DNA of 64,000 nt from CBDCEG01 sp965215775 (GTDB lineage Bacteria > Pseudomonadota > Gammaproteobacteria > Cardiobacteriales > Ostreibacteriaceae). Every line of letters begins with the position of its first letter. Positions within the stretch are counted from its first letter, which is position 1. Under the pieces are notes generated by a model. It was not told the origin of the DNA. It saw nothing but the letters and a program-made list of their open reading frames with translations, and ran no database searches. Of this stretch, positions 8,436 to 18,399 are shown piece by piece. The DNA lies in NCBI GenBank assembly GCA_965215775.1, contig CBDCEG010000017.1, positions 36,130-100,129 on the forward strand. The letters are read 5' to 3'. The translations under genes were made by a program, and so were the position numbers.

Positions 8436-9698
8436 TTATTTCCAACCAGAACCTTTAAGTCTTTTTAGTTTTGCATCTAATTTTTTAAAGTTTTTATCAA
8501 CAGTTCCTTCACCAGCTAAAGTATTATGAACTGCAGTCCAAAATTCTTTTGAAACTTCATTATAGCTTTTCATAGTAGGAGCTGATGGTCTTGGCACTGC
8601 ATTTAGGAAAATATTTTTCCAGCTTGCAACAACAGGAGCTTTTTCTTTAACTTCTGCATCATCATAAAGAGCCATTAAAGTTGGTAGTTTAGAGCTTTTT
8701 ATAGCTTGTTGCTTTTGAACTTCAGGAGAAACTAAAAACTTAACTAACTCAATTGAAGCTTCTTGATTTTTAGAATATTTAGAAATTACCCAATTCCAAC
8801 CACCAAGAGTTGCAGCAGAACCTTCACCACCAGATGGAAGAGGAACTAATCCAAACTTATTAGCAATTGCAGATTTCTCACCTTGACCAAGTGAATAAGC
8901 ATAAGGCCAGTTACGCATAAACGCTGCATTTCCAAGTTGCCAAATACCACGAGACTCTTCCTCTGTATAAGCTAAAACACCTTTTGGAGAAATATCACCA
9001 ATCCAGCTTTTAACCATAGTTATAGCCGCTTTTGCTTTTTCATTATTGATTGAAATTGAACCATCAGCCTCAACTATTTGACCACCACCTGCACTTTTCA
9101 CCCATTCAAGAGCATCACAAGTTAGACCTTCATAAGCAGACGCTTGAAAAACAAAACCATAAAACTTTTTATTTCCAGCTTTTCTTTCACCTTCTTGAAT
9201 TATTTTTGCAGACTTAGCCATCTCTTCCCAAGTTTTTGGAATTGGCTGTTTGTATTTTTCTAACAAATCTTTACGATAATAAAGACCTGGTGCATCAGTA
9301 TACCAAGGCATACCAACTAACTTACCATTTACAGTTTGTGATTCAATTATTGATGGAAAGAAATTTTTAACAATATCTTTAGTATAAGGAGTTAAATCAA
9401 CTAAATGCTTGGCAATTTGTGGCGCCCATATAACATCAGATTTATAAATATCTATATCTGAGCTTTTTGACGATAACCAAAGTTTATATTGACCAAATTG
9501 ATCTGTTGTTGATTTTGGCATTCCAGTTATTTTCACTGTATGCCCAGTTTTCTTTTCAAATGTATCTAAAAAGCCTCTAAGTGTTTTCAGGTCGTCCCCA
9601 ACAGCACCACTAACAATTGATATTTTTGCGGCTGATGCCGAAGATATCAAAGCTGCTCCAGCTACTGCTGCGATTAATGTTTTTAATTTAAATTTCAT
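8436..9698 (-). CDS. Periplasmic sugar-binding protein (ThuE/family 1)
   Basis: 420 residues with a clear Sec signal peptide: basic M-K-F-K-L-K, hydrophobic core, and A-S-A cleavage near residue 23. The mature part has family 1 solute-binding features, including D-I-Y-K-S-D-V-I-W-A-P-Q, P-W-Y-T-D-A-P-G-L-Y-Y-R, a W-A-x-R-x-W-P-like run (F-M-R-N-W-P-Y-A-Y) and G-G-W-N-W. This matches ThuE/AglE-like trehalose, maltose or sucrose receptors. First gene of the operon; GAGG lies 8 bases before the ATG. The signal sequence and periplasmic role are sound, but the exact ligand is inferred from the accompanying alpha-glucosidase. Confidence 0.93.
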   Translation of the reverse strand: MKFKLKTLIAAVAGAALISSASAAKISIVSGAVGDDLKTLRGFLDTFEKKTGHTVKITGMPKSTTDQFGQYKLWLSSKSSDIDIYKSDVIWAPQIAKHLVDLTPYTKDIVKNFFPSIIESQTVNGKLVGMPWYTDAPGLYYRKDLLEKYKQPIPKTWEEMAKSAKIIQEGERKAGNKKFYGFVFQASAYEGLTCDALEWVKSAGGGQIVEADGSISINNEKAKAAITMVKSWIGDISPKGVLAYTEEESRGIWQLGNAAFMRNWPYAYSLGQGEKSAIANKFGLVPLPSGGEGSAATLGGWNWVISKYSKNQEASIELVKFLVSPEVQKQQAIKSSKLPTLMALYDDAEVKEKAPVVASWKNIFLNAVPRPSAPTMKSYNEVSKEFWTAVHNTLAGEGTVDKNFKKLDAKLKRLKGSGWK

Positions 9699-9848
9699 AG
9701 TAAGTCCTCATAGTTATTTATTAATAAATTTGACTCTAAACAAATATTTAACACAAACAAACTAATAAGTATATTATTAGCTCACTTAATCAAATACAGC
9801 AAAGATTATAACAGTTATTAATAGTTAAGTTTGCAATTATCATCATTA

Positions 9849-9906
9849 ATAACCAAGTAAACAACTAGGTTATAACTACTGCTTAGCGGTAGCATTAGCT
9901 TAATGC
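9849..9906. promoter_or_regulatory. Three consecutive inverted repeats upstream of the sugar operon
   Basis: The 296-base gap before the binding-protein gene holds no gene. It contains a 25-bp palindrome (9849-9873) with 10-base arms ATAACCAAGT and ACTAGGTTAT and a 5-base spacer. It then holds a hairpin with CTAC/GTAG arms and a TTA loop (9876-9892), then GCATTA/TAATGC around a 3-base loop (9892-9906). The palindrome, about 150 bases before the start codon, could be an operator for a sugar repressor. The following small hairpins could instead end the upstream flavoprotein transcript. No function can be assigned. Confidence 0.5.
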
Positions 9907-9994
9907 TTTATTGCTTGATACTTTATTGTTTAAATGATTTTTTAGTAACTATTGATATTACCTAAGAAACGATAAAACACAGACAAAAATCAAA

Positions 9995-11188
9995 CTAATT
10001 TTCAGCCTCAAAGCTATCACCACAACACCATCCAGATGACCAAGCCCATTGTAAATTATAACCACCAAGCCAGCCAGTTACATCAACAGCCTCACCTATA
10101 AAATATAAGCCTTTTTGTTTTTTTACTTGCATTGTTTTAGAAGATAATTCATCAGTTGAAACTCCACCCAAGCAAACTTCTGCTTTTTTCATTCCCTCAG
10201 TTGAGGCTGGTGTTATTTGCCAGTTACTTAAAAACTCTGAAACTTGTTTTAGAACCTTATCTGAATATGTTTGAATTGCTTTATTTTCAAAGTATAAACT
10301 AGTTATCTTATCTGCTAATTTTTGTGGAATGTAAGTTGATATTACTGTTGATAATAGTTTATTTGAATTATCTTGCTTTGCTTTTTGCAAAACTGAATAA
10401 ACATCAACATTTCCCACCAAATTTATACTCAAAGTATCTCCTTTTTTCCAATATGAGGAAATTTGCAAAATAACAGGACCGCTTAAACCACGATGAGTAA
10501 AAAGCATACTCTCACTAAAGCTAATACCATTACAGCTAACAGTTACTTTATGAGAGACCCCTTCTAAGCCTTTATTTAATGTTTGAAGAATTTCAGGCAT
10601 CAAAGTAAAAGGAACTAATGCAGGAGAAAAAGGAATATTTTTAACCTTAAACTGTTTAGCAATTCTTAATGCAAAATCAGTTGCACCAATTTTAGGAATA
10701 GATGAACCACCTGTTGCTATAACTAAATTTGCACAAGTTATCATTTGTTCGTTTGCAGTAATTGAATATAAATTATCTGAGTATTCTATTTTCTCTATAT
10801 TTTGTTCTAAAATAGCATCAACGCCTGCTTTTTCTGCTTCACTAACTAACATTTCTATTATTAATTCTGACCTTTCATCACAAAACAATTGCCCCAAATT
10901 TCTTTCTTCATAGCTTATTTCATACTTATTTAAAAGCTCAATAAAATGCCATTGTGTATAGCGTGAAAGTGCAGATTTACAAAAGTGTTCATTTTGTGAT
11001 AAATAATTTTCAGAGGTGATATCCAAATTACTAAAATTACAACGACCACCACCTGATATTAGTATTTTATTACCTATTTTATCGTTTTTTTCCAAAACCA
11101 AAACCGAGTTACCTTTTTGAGCAGCTCTTGTTGCACACATTAATCCAGCTGCCCCAGCCCCTATAATTACCACATCATAATTTATCAT
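9995..11188 (-). CDS. NAD(P)/FAD-dependent oxidoreductase, HI0933/YhiN family
   Basis: 397 residues. The N-terminal dinucleotide-binding fold V-V-I-I-G-A-G-A-A-G-L with L-V-L-E-K and G-N-K-I-L-I-S-G-G-G-R-C-N-F defines the HI0933-like flavoprotein family (BaiN/YhiN). C-terminal G-L-Y-F-I-G-E-A-V-D-V-T-G-W-L-G-G-Y-N is the second FAD contact. The physiological substrate of the family is mostly unknown, so a general flavoprotein annotation is safest. Its ATG follows the folC stop codon without a gap, so it is probably translated from the folC message. Confidence 0.9.
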   Translation of the reverse strand: MINYDVVIIGAGAAGLMCATRAAQKGNSVLVLEKNDKIGNKILISGGGRCNFSNLDITSENYLSQNEHFCKSALSRYTQWHFIELLNKYEISYEERNLGQLFCDERSELIIEMLVSEAEKAGVDAILEQNIEKIEYSDNLYSITANEQMITCANLVIATGGSSIPKIGATDFALRIAKQFKVKNIPFSPALVPFTLMPEILQTLNKGLEGVSHKVTVSCNGISFSESMLFTHRGLSGPVILQISSYWKKGDTLSINLVGNVDVYSVLQKAKQDNSNKLLSTVISTYIPQKLADKITSLYFENKAIQTYSDKVLKQVSEFLSNWQITPASTEGMKKAEVCLGGVSTDELSSKTMQVKKQKGLYFIGEAVDVTGWLGGYNLQWAWSSGWCCGDSFEAEN

Positions 11189-12478
11189 TTAATTCTCTTT
11201 TTTTATTTTATCTAGTATTTTTGAAACCACAAAAAACGAGCCAAAGCATACAATCAAATCATTATCTTTTGCTTCATTCTTTACAGCCATTAAAGCTTGA
11301 TTTACACTGTCAAACGACTTTGCTTTTTTATTGCTTATTTTTTTTAGTTCTTCCTTCAAATCTTTTGCTAAAGCTGTTCTATCACTATCTAGCTTTGCTA
11401 AAAAATATTTCGCATCAATATTTACAAATGAATTTAAAATTTCACTTATATTTTTATCTTTTAAAATTCCTATCACAAAGTAAATTTGATTATATTTTTC
11501 AGATATTTTGCGTATATATTCAGCCAAATTATTGGCTGCCCCTTGATTATGTGCAACATCAACTATAATATCAGGTTTACTTGATACTTTTTGCAACCTT
11601 CCTATCAGATTAAAATCTTGAAAACATTCTGTTATGTTTTCTATATTCTCTAACAAACTAAAACTATCCAAAACTTGCAAAATCCCAGCCAAATTTCGTT
11701 GCTGGTGTTTACCTTTTGAGATTATAGAATTTGGGATTTGCAAAACCTTCCCAGATTTAAGCTTAACAATTTCATCATACGATATTTGATAGTCATAACC
11801 TAACCTATTTAAAGTTATTTTATTATCCTTACAATAACTAATTAATTTTCTGCTAATCTGCTCATCTGCATAAACTGAAACTTGATTTTCTCTAAAAACA
11901 CCTGCTTTTTCAATTGCAATATTATCAATATTATTTCCCAAAAAGTTAGTATGATCTACACTTATACCTGTGATGATAGCAGCATCAGCATTGATTATAT
12001 TAGTTGAATCAAGTCTTCCACCAAGCCCAACCTCAAGAATTGCAAAATCAACTTTTTGTTGGGCAAATATAATAAAAGATGCAAGTGTTGCAACCTCAAA
12101 ATAACTAAGAGTTGTCTCTCCCCTAGCCTTTTCAATGATTTTAAACGCATTTATTATTTGCTCATCGGAACTATTTAAATCATTTATTTGAATTCTTTCG
12201 TTATATTTCAAAATATGCGGTGAAGTAAAACACCCAACCTTATAACCTAATTTTTTAAGTATCAAAACTAACATTTTACAGCTAGAACCTTTTCCGTTAG
12301 TTCCAGCAACAGTTATTATTTTTTCTTTTGCTATTTTAGTTATATTATTTTGCTCACAAACCCTCTCCCAAACCTCCAAAACCCTTTTAAGCCCCATATC
12401 TATCTCAAGATTATGTAAGTTTTCATAATATGAAAGCCATTGTTCTAAGCTTTTATTGTTTTCTATTTTTTTCATCAT
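11189..12478 (-). CDS. folC: Bifunctional folylpolyglutamate/dihydrofolate synthase
   Basis: 429 residues, the expected length. The P-loop T-V-A-G-T-N-G-K-G-S-S near residue 58 and the Mur-ligase-like core (F-T-S-P-H, L-E-V-G-L-G-G-R-L-D, V-D-V-A-H-N) are visible. It adds glutamate to dihydropteroate and to folates, retaining folate in the cell. Two adjacent ATG codons (12478 and 12475) make the exact start uncertain by one residue. Located 62 bases downstream of gcvP, whose glycine cleavage reaction loads one-carbon units onto the folates this enzyme makes; a shared transcript is plausible. Confidence 0.93.
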   Translation of the reverse strand: MMKKIENNKSLEQWLSYYENLHNLEIDMGLKRVLEVWERVCEQNNITKIAKEKIITVAGTNGKGSSCKMLVLILKKLGYKVGCFTSPHILKYNERIQINDLNSSDEQIINAFKIIEKARGETTLSYFEVATLASFIIFAQQKVDFAILEVGLGGRLDSTNIINADAAIITGISVDHTNFLGNNIDNIAIEKAGVFRENQVSVYADEQISRKLISYCKDNKITLNRLGYDYQISYDEIVKLKSGKVLQIPNSIISKGKHQQRNLAGILQVLDSFSLLENIENITECFQDFNLIGRLQKVSSKPDIIVDVAHNQGAANNLAEYIRKISEKYNQIYFVIGILKDKNISEILNSFVNIDAKYFLAKLDSDRTALAKDLKEELKKISNKKAKSFDSVNQALMAVKNEAKDNDLIVCFGSFFVVSKILDKIKKEN

Positions 12479-12540
12479 AAATGTTATTAATTTAAGTTTA
12501 GCTAACTACTTGTTCACAAGCCTTAACTTTTATAAACTGA

Positions 12541-15393
12541 TTATTTTTTTCTAATGCAAACCAAATGTCTATCACCATAAACATTATCTATACGGTTAAC
12601 AGGGGTGAAATATTTACTTTGTTTTTGCTCTTCATTTAAGAAAATAGCTTGTTCTTGGCTATATGGTTTATCCCAGTTTTGGGTTAAATCATAAACAGTA
12701 TGCGGTGCGTTTATTAGTGGGTTATTTTCTTTTGTGAACTTACCTTTTTTAATATCTTGAATTTCATTATAAATTTGTTCCATAGCATCACAAAATCTAT
12801 CTAACTCTTGTTTATCTTCGGACTCTGTTGGCTCAATCATCAAAGTGCCAGCAACTGGAAAAGACATAGTTGGTGCATGAAAACCAAAGTCCATTAACCT
12901 TTTTGCAATATCATCAACAGTAACATAATCATCAAATACTCTTGTATCAACAATGCATTCATGAGCAACAAGGTTATTTTTATCTGAATATAAAATTTCA
13001 TAACCTATATTTCTTAATTTTTGGGCGATATAATTTGCATTTAGTATTGAGCTAACTGTTGCTTTTCGTAAACCTTTCGCACCCATCATTTTCATATACG
13101 ACCAAGTAATCGGTAGAATTGACGCACTTCCCCAAGCACTTGCGGAAACAACATCTCCTTTCAAATTTAAATCTGTTACACAATGATTTGGTAGAAATTT
13201 GGTCAGATGAGACTTAACACCTATAGGACCAACACCAGGTCCACCACCACCATGAGGTATTGCAAATGTTTTATGTAAATTTAAATGAGAAACATCTGCA
13301 CCAAATTTACCAGGGGCGGAAAGTCCAACTTGAGCCTGTAAATTTGCTCCATCAAGATAAATTTGCCCACCATTTTTATGAATTATCTCACAAACCTCAA
13401 CAACTGAAGTTTCAAACACCCCATGCGTTGATGGATAAGTTATCATTATTGCTGATAAGGTATCTTTATACTCTTCTGCTTTTTGTTTTAAATCTACAAT
13501 ATCAATATTTCCATAATTATCACACAAAACTGTTATAACTTTCATACCTGCAAGTGTTGCAGAAGCTGGATTTGTCCCATGAGCAGAATTTGGAATTAAA
13601 CAAATATTTCTTTGCTCATCTCCCCTACTCTTATGGTAATTTTTAATTGCTAGTAAACCTGCATATTCTCCTTGCGCACCAGAGTTTGGCTGTAGTGAAA
13701 TAGCATCATAACCTGTTGCTTCACAAAGCATTTGTTCTAAGTCCTTGAATAATTCAATGTATCCTTGATATTGTGATTTGGGTGCAAATGGGTGAATATT
13801 ATTAAACTTTGCCCAGCTTACAGGAGCCATTGCCGTTGCTGGGTTAAGCTTCATCGTGCAAGAACCTAGAGGTATCATTGTTCTATCCAAAGCCAAGTCA
13901 AAATCTGCTAATTTTCGTAAATAACGCATCATTGAAGTTTCACTATGATACGAGTTAAAAACAGGATGTGTTAAGTATTTAGATGTTCTAACCAGTTGTT
14001 TTGGAATTGAATTATTTACATTTGCACTTTCATCATTAGAATTAGTTTTCAACCCAAAAATATCAATTAACTTATTTATCTCTTTGCAAGTTGTAACTTC
14101 ATCAAGTGAAATTGAAATAATATTACTATTATTTTTCTTTCTAATTCTAAAGTTTATCTTTTCTTTTTTTGCATTTTCTATAATTTGTGCAAATTCATCT
14201 TTACAATTAATAGTTAAAGTATCAAAAAAAGTTTTATTTATAACTTTAAAACCACCTTTTTCTAAGCTTGATTTTAGTGAATTTGTATAATTATTTATTC
14301 TTTGAGCTAATTCTTTCAATTTTTCAGCTCCATGATAAACAGCATATGCTCCTGCCATAATCGCAAGTAATGCTTGAGCTGTGCAGATATTTGAACTAGC
14401 TTTTTCACGGCGAATATGTTGTTCCCTTGTTTGTAAAGCTAAGCGGTAAGCTGGTTTCCCATTACTATCAACAGAAACACCAACTATTCTTCCTGGTATA
14501 TTTCTTTTTTCTTTAGCTGTTGTTGCCATATAAGCAGCGTGAGGACCTCCAAACCCAAGTGGAACACCAAATCGTTGTGTATTTCCAACAGCAATATCAG
14601 CACCTAATTCAGCAGGTGGAGTTATTAAAGTAAGTGCTAAAATATCTGCAATCATTGCTACTTTTACTTTGTTTTTGTGTAAGTTATCAATTATATTATT
14701 ATAATCAATAATTGCTCCATCAGAATTTGGATATTGAAATATTGCTCCAAAAACATTAGTTTCATCAAGCTTATCTAAAGAACCAATAATTAAGTTAATA
14801 TCTTGGTGTTTAGCTCTTGTTTTTATAACTGATATTGTTTGTGGGAATATATTTTCACAAACAAAAAAGTTATTAGATTTAGATTTAGATGATCTTTTAC
14901 AAAAAGTCATTGCCTCAGCCGCCGCTGTTGCTTCATCAAGCATTGAAGCATTTGCAACATCAAACCCAGTTAAATCACAAACCATTGTTTGGAAATTAAT
15001 CAAAGCTTCTAATCGACCTTGTGATATTTCAGGCTGATAAGGGGTGTAAGAAGTGTACCAAGCTGGGTTTTCAAATAGATTTCGTAAAATTACAGCTGGC
15101 GTATGTGTTCCATAATATCCTTGCCCAATTAATGAACGGAAATTTTGATTTTTTTCAGCGATTTTTTTTAATTCTAAAGTTGCCTCAACTTCACTATAAC
15201 CAACATCTGAGCTTATTTTATAATTTTCACCAAGGTAGATATTTTCTGGAACAACTTTTTGGACTAATTCTTCAGTTGTTTTAACTCCTAGAAACTCTAA
15301 AATAGCTTCTTGCTGATGGTTTCTATTACCAATATGACGCCTTGTAAATGTATCTATTGTCCCATTTTCATTTGTAACATTATTTTTATTCAT
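12541..15393 (-). CDS. gcvP: Glycine dehydrogenase (decarboxylating), P-protein
   Basis: 950 residues, the full-length homodimeric form in which N- and C-terminal halves are fused (split in some bacteria). The PLP lysine lies in N-L-H-K-T-F-A-I-P-H with the following glycine-rich loop G-G-G-G-P-G-V-G-P. It decarboxylates glycine and transfers the aminomethyl group to GcvH. No gcvT or gcvH is nearby, so those must be elsewhere. The 109-base divergent gap to mgsA shows no glycine riboswitch that I can recognise. Confidence 0.96.
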   Translation of the reverse strand: MNKNNVTNENGTIDTFTRRHIGNRNHQQEAILEFLGVKTTEELVQKVVPENIYLGENYKISSDVGYSEVEATLELKKIAEKNQNFRSLIGQGYYGTHTPAVILRNLFENPAWYTSYTPYQPEISQGRLEALINFQTMVCDLTGFDVANASMLDEATAAAEAMTFCKRSSKSKSNNFFVCENIFPQTISVIKTRAKHQDINLIIGSLDKLDETNVFGAIFQYPNSDGAIIDYNNIIDNLHKNKVKVAMIADILALTLITPPAELGADIAVGNTQRFGVPLGFGGPHAAYMATTAKEKRNIPGRIVGVSVDSNGKPAYRLALQTREQHIRREKASSNICTAQALLAIMAGAYAVYHGAEKLKELAQRINNYTNSLKSSLEKGGFKVINKTFFDTLTINCKDEFAQIIENAKKEKINFRIRKKNNSNIISISLDEVTTCKEINKLIDIFGLKTNSNDESANVNNSIPKQLVRTSKYLTHPVFNSYHSETSMMRYLRKLADFDLALDRTMIPLGSCTMKLNPATAMAPVSWAKFNNIHPFAPKSQYQGYIELFKDLEQMLCEATGYDAISLQPNSGAQGEYAGLLAIKNYHKSRGDEQRNICLIPNSAHGTNPASATLAGMKVITVLCDNYGNIDIVDLKQKAEEYKDTLSAIMITYPSTHGVFETSVVEVCEIIHKNGGQIYLDGANLQAQVGLSAPGKFGADVSHLNLHKTFAIPHGGGGPGVGPIGVKSHLTKFLPNHCVTDLNLKGDVVSASAWGSASILPITWSYMKMMGAKGLRKATVSSILNANYIAQKLRNIGYEILYSDKNNLVAHECIVDTRVFDDYVTVDDIAKRLMDFGFHAPTMSFPVAGTLMIEPTESEDKQELDRFCDAMEQIYNEIQDIKKGKFTKENNPLINAPHTVYDLTQNWDKPYSQEQAIFLNEEQKQSKYFTPVNRIDNVYGDRHLVCIRKK

Positions 15394-15502
15394 AATCGCA
15401 CCATTTCTTTATTATCTGTAACTTAAAGTTATCTCTAATATTAACATTTATTATAAAAAGAGTTATTATAATATAATATTAAAGACAACTTGAAAATGAA
15501 TA

Positions 15503-15958
15503 ATGAAAAAAGAAAACTTCAAAAAAATGAATATCGCAATTGTCGCTCATGATGCAAGGAAAAAGGATTTATTAGAATGGGCTATAAAAAACTCTAGCAA
15601 ATTACAACCTCATAATATTTTTTGCACAGGGACAACTGGAAAAGTGCTTAAAAAAGAGCTGGCTGGTGATATGAATATAACTGCCCTGAAATCTGGACCT
15701 CTAGGTGGTGATCAGGAAATTGGTGTGAAAATCGCAAATAAAGAAATAGACTTTCTAATATTTATGATTGATGGATTATCTATTCAGCCACATGATAGTG
15801 ATGTCCGAGCATTACAACGCTTGGCTGTTATTTATAATGTTCCAACCGCTAACAACCAAGCGACTGCTGAAATATGTATTAACTCCCCATTATTTGCAAA
15901 TAAAAACTTTAATCCACAGTCTAATAACTTTGATAATTACATTAATAGAAAAATATAA
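15503..15958 (+). CDS. mgsA: Methylglyoxal synthase
   Basis: 151 residues. Converts dihydroxyacetone phosphate to methylglyoxal and phosphate, a bypass that relieves sugar-phosphate stress. Motifs match the family: A-L-V/I-V-A-H-D near the start, T-G-T-T-G phosphate loop (42-46), G-G-D-Q with catalytic Asp70, D90, and P-H-D-S-D-V with His97 and Asp100. An internal ATG at codon 9 precedes the conserved I-A-I-V-A-H-D and could be the real start; neither has a strong ribosome site. Divergent from gcvP. Confidence 0.93.
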   Translation: MKKENFKKMNIAIVAHDARKKDLLEWAIKNSSKLQPHNIFCTGTTGKVLKKELAGDMNITALKSGPLGGDQEIGVKIANKEIDFLIFMIDGLSIQPHDSDVRALQRLAVIYNVPTANNQATAEICINSPLFANKNFNPQSNNFDNYINRKI

Positions 15959-15997
15959 AATAGCAAAGATAAATGATTAAGCGTATAATTATAGATT

Positions 15998-16885
15998 ATG
16001 ACTATTACAGAATTAAAATATATTATCGCACTTGATCGCGAACGACATTTTGGCAAAGCTGCTCAAAAATGTTTTGTTAGCCAACCAACGCTCAGTATTG
16101 GAATTAAAAAGCTAGAAGAAGAACTTGGTATAAGTATTTTTGAAAGGTTAAATAATAAAGTAATTCCAACTCAAGCTGGCTTTGAAATTATTGAAGCGGC
16201 TAAAAAAACCATAATGCAAACCGAAGTTATTAAAGCAATAGCTTCTAAAAAAGATGACTTAAGTGGGAAAATAAATCTGGGGGCTATTTACACAATCGCA
16301 CCTTATTTATTACCTAAATTAATTCCTCAGCTAAAAAAACAAGCACCAAATTTAGATGTATATTTAGAAGAAAATTACACAAATAATCTAATTAGTAAAT
16401 TAAAAGATGGAACACTAGATGTAGCAATTTTATCTTTACCAATCCAAGATTCTAACTTACTTTATATAGAAGAAGTTTATGAGGAAGATTTTGTCGCATT
16501 GGTTCCTATAAATAATAAATTAGCTGATAAAAAAACAATTGATACTGATGATTTTAAAGATGAAAAAGTTTTTCTTTTAGGTGGTGGGAATTGCTTTCGT
16601 GATCAAGTTCTGTCAGCTTGCCCTAATTGTTTGCCTATTGATATTTTTGAGCAAGAATTACTTAAAAGTTCCTCTCTTGAAACAATTAGAATGATGATTG
16701 CGGGTGGGCTTGGTGTTTCTATTTTCCCAAGAATGGGAATAATTAAAACAAAGAATATTGTTGAAAAAGAATTTACCTCACCAAAACCAAAAAGAAAAAT
16801 TGCACTTTGTTGGAGAAAAAGTTTCTTACAAACAGAAACAATCAATCTAATCAAAAAAACAATTTTAGCTAACAAAAACAACTAA
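15998..16885 (+). CDS. oxyR: OxyR, peroxide-sensing LysR-type regulator
   Basis: 295 residues: N-terminal winged helix-turn-helix (F-G-K-A-A-Q-K-C-F-V-S-Q-P-T-L-S, 18-33) and a LysR effector domain. The redox pair is conserved at Cys199 and Cys208 within G-N-C-F-R-D-Q-V-L-S-A-C, the same residue numbers as the E. coli disulfide switch, so peroxide sensing is very likely. It activates peroxide defence genes when oxidised. It is followed after 11 bases by comM on the same strand and sits 39 bases after mgsA. Confidence 0.95.
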   Translation: MTITELKYIIALDRERHFGKAAQKCFVSQPTLSIGIKKLEEELGISIFERLNNKVIPTQAGFEIIEAAKKTIMQTEVIKAIASKKDDLSGKINLGAIYTIAPYLLPKLIPQLKKQAPNLDVYLEENYTNNLISKLKDGTLDVAILSLPIQDSNLLYIEEVYEEDFVALVPINNKLADKKTIDTDDFKDEKVFLLGGGNCFRDQVLSACPNCLPIDIFEQELLKSSSLETIRMMIAGGLGVSIFPRMGIIKTKNIVEKEFTSPKPKRKIALCWRKSFLQTETINLIKKTILANKNN

Positions 16886-16896
16886 CTAATAAAACA

Positions 16897-18399
16897 ATGG
16901 CACTAGCAACCGTATTATCTCGCTCACAAGCAGGAATGGAATCTCACCAAGTAATCATTGAAGTTCATTTATCAAACGGACTTCCTGCTTTTGCAGTTGT
17001 TGGTTTACCTGAAGCTTCTGTGCGTGAAAGTAAAGACCGAGTTCGTGGAGCAATTCTAAATGCAGGATTTGAATTTCCGAATAGAAGAATTACTGTAAAT
17101 TTAGCCCCAGCGGATGTCCCAAAAGATGGGACAAGGTATGACTTAGCAATCGCTGTAGGAATTTTAGTTGCAACAGAACAGCTTAATAAAAGCATTTTAA
17201 AGAATACTGAATTCATTGGAGAGCTTGCCTTGTCTGGGAAAATTCGTGGTGTTCGTGGAATTTTACCTTCAGCACTTGCATGTTCGGAAGAAAAGAATAA
17301 GTTAATATTACCCGAAGAAAATGAACAAGAAGCTGCTTTAATACAAAATTTACAAGGATTTAAAGCCAAACATATTTTAGATATTTTAGCTCATACGCAT
17401 GGTAAAAATTTACAAGCTATAAATCTTATAAAAAAAGAAGAGTTTAAACAATTTCAAAAAGATTTCTCAGAAGTCCGTGGACAAGAACACGCCAAAAGGG
17501 TTTTAGTTATTGCAGCTGCTGGTGAGCATAATGTTTTGATGATTGGTCCACCAGGAACTGGTAAAAGTATGCTTGCTTCAAGAATACCAACAATACTACC
17601 AAAAATGACTGAAAAAGAATCTTTAGAAACTGCTTCTGTTTATTCTATTTCCCATCACGGTTTTCAAGTTGAAAATTGGTCAAAACGACCTTTTAGAAGC
17701 CCTCATCACACTTCATCATCTCCTGCAATTGTTGGTGGTGGAAGTATTCCAAAACCTGGTGAAATATCACTTGCACATAATGGAGTTTTATTTTTAGATG
17801 AACTTCCAGAATTTAGTAAAAATGTTTTAGAAGTTCTGCGTGAACCACTTGAAACAGGTAATATTTCAATTTCAAGAGCAACTAGACAAACAGAATATCC
17901 AGCTAATTTTCAGCTTATTGCTGCTATGAACCCCTGCCCTTGTGGATATTTGGGTGATACAAAAAGAAGGTGTAAAGATAGTCCAGACCAAGTTTCAAGA
18001 TATAGAAATAAAATTTCAGGTCCGTTAATTGATAGGATTGATATAATTACTGAAGTTTCACGAATTGATCACAAAAAACTATCTGACGAACCAAACCCTC
18101 AATATTCTAGCGAATTTATGCTACAACAAGTTGAACAAGCAAGGAACATTCAATATAAAAGACAAGGAGTTACTAATGCAAGACTAACTCCAACAATGAT
18201 AAATGATATTTGCAAATTAGATGAAACCTGCACAAATATGCTAAATAAAGCAGCAACTTCACTTGATTTATCTATGCGAAGCTATCATCGTGTGCAAAAA
18301 CTAGCTAGAACAATAGCAGACCTTGATAATTCAACAGATATTAAGCTAAATCATTTGGCTGAAGCTATACAATTACGCCGAATGGCTTGGGGAGAATGA
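16897..18399 (+). CDS. comM: ComM/YifB, AAA+ helicase for natural transformation
   Basis: 500 residues. An N-terminal Lon-like/ChlI fold (starting A-T-V-L-S-R-S-Q-A-G) is followed by an AAA+ domain with Walker A G-P-P-G-T-G-K-S near residue 213 and Walker B L-F-L-D-E-L-P-E, then the C-terminal Mg-chelatase-like domain. ComM in Vibrio is a hexameric branch-migration helicase that extends recombination tracts during natural transformation. Many non-competent bacteria also carry it. Its last 27 bases overlap tcdA on the opposite strand. Confidence 0.94.
   Translation: MALATVLSRSQAGMESHQVIIEVHLSNGLPAFAVVGLPEASVRESKDRVRGAILNAGFEFPNRRITVNLAPADVPKDGTRYDLAIAVGILVATEQLNKSILKNTEFIGELALSGKIRGVRGILPSALACSEEKNKLILPEENEQEAALIQNLQGFKAKHILDILAHTHGKNLQAINLIKKEEFKQFQKDFSEVRGQEHAKRVLVIAAAGEHNVLMIGPPGTGKSMLASRIPTILPKMTEKESLETASVYSISHHGFQVENWSKRPFRSPHHTSSSPAIVGGGSIPKPGEISLAHNGVLFLDELPEFSKNVLEVLREPLETGNISISRATRQTEYPANFQLIAAMNPCPCGYLGDTKRRCKDSPDQVSRYRNKISGPLIDRIDIITEVSRIDHKKLSDEPNPQYSSEFMLQQVEQARNIQYKRQGVTNARLTPTMINDICKLDETCTNMLNKAATSLDLSMRSYHRVQKLARTIADLDNSTDIKLNHLAEAIQLRRMAWGE

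Noticed and set aside
9892..9906. GCATTA/TAATGC hairpin as an intrinsic terminator of the flavoprotein gene
   Set aside because: Stem has only 6 pairs and no clear T-run on the minus strand after it.
13260..15284. Plus-strand frames inside gcvP
   Set aside because: Antisense shadows; gcvP is intact and fully conserved on the minus strand.
15394..15502. Glycine riboswitch before gcvP
   Set aside because: The 109-base gap is AT-rich and has none of the conserved GC-rich riboswitch elements.
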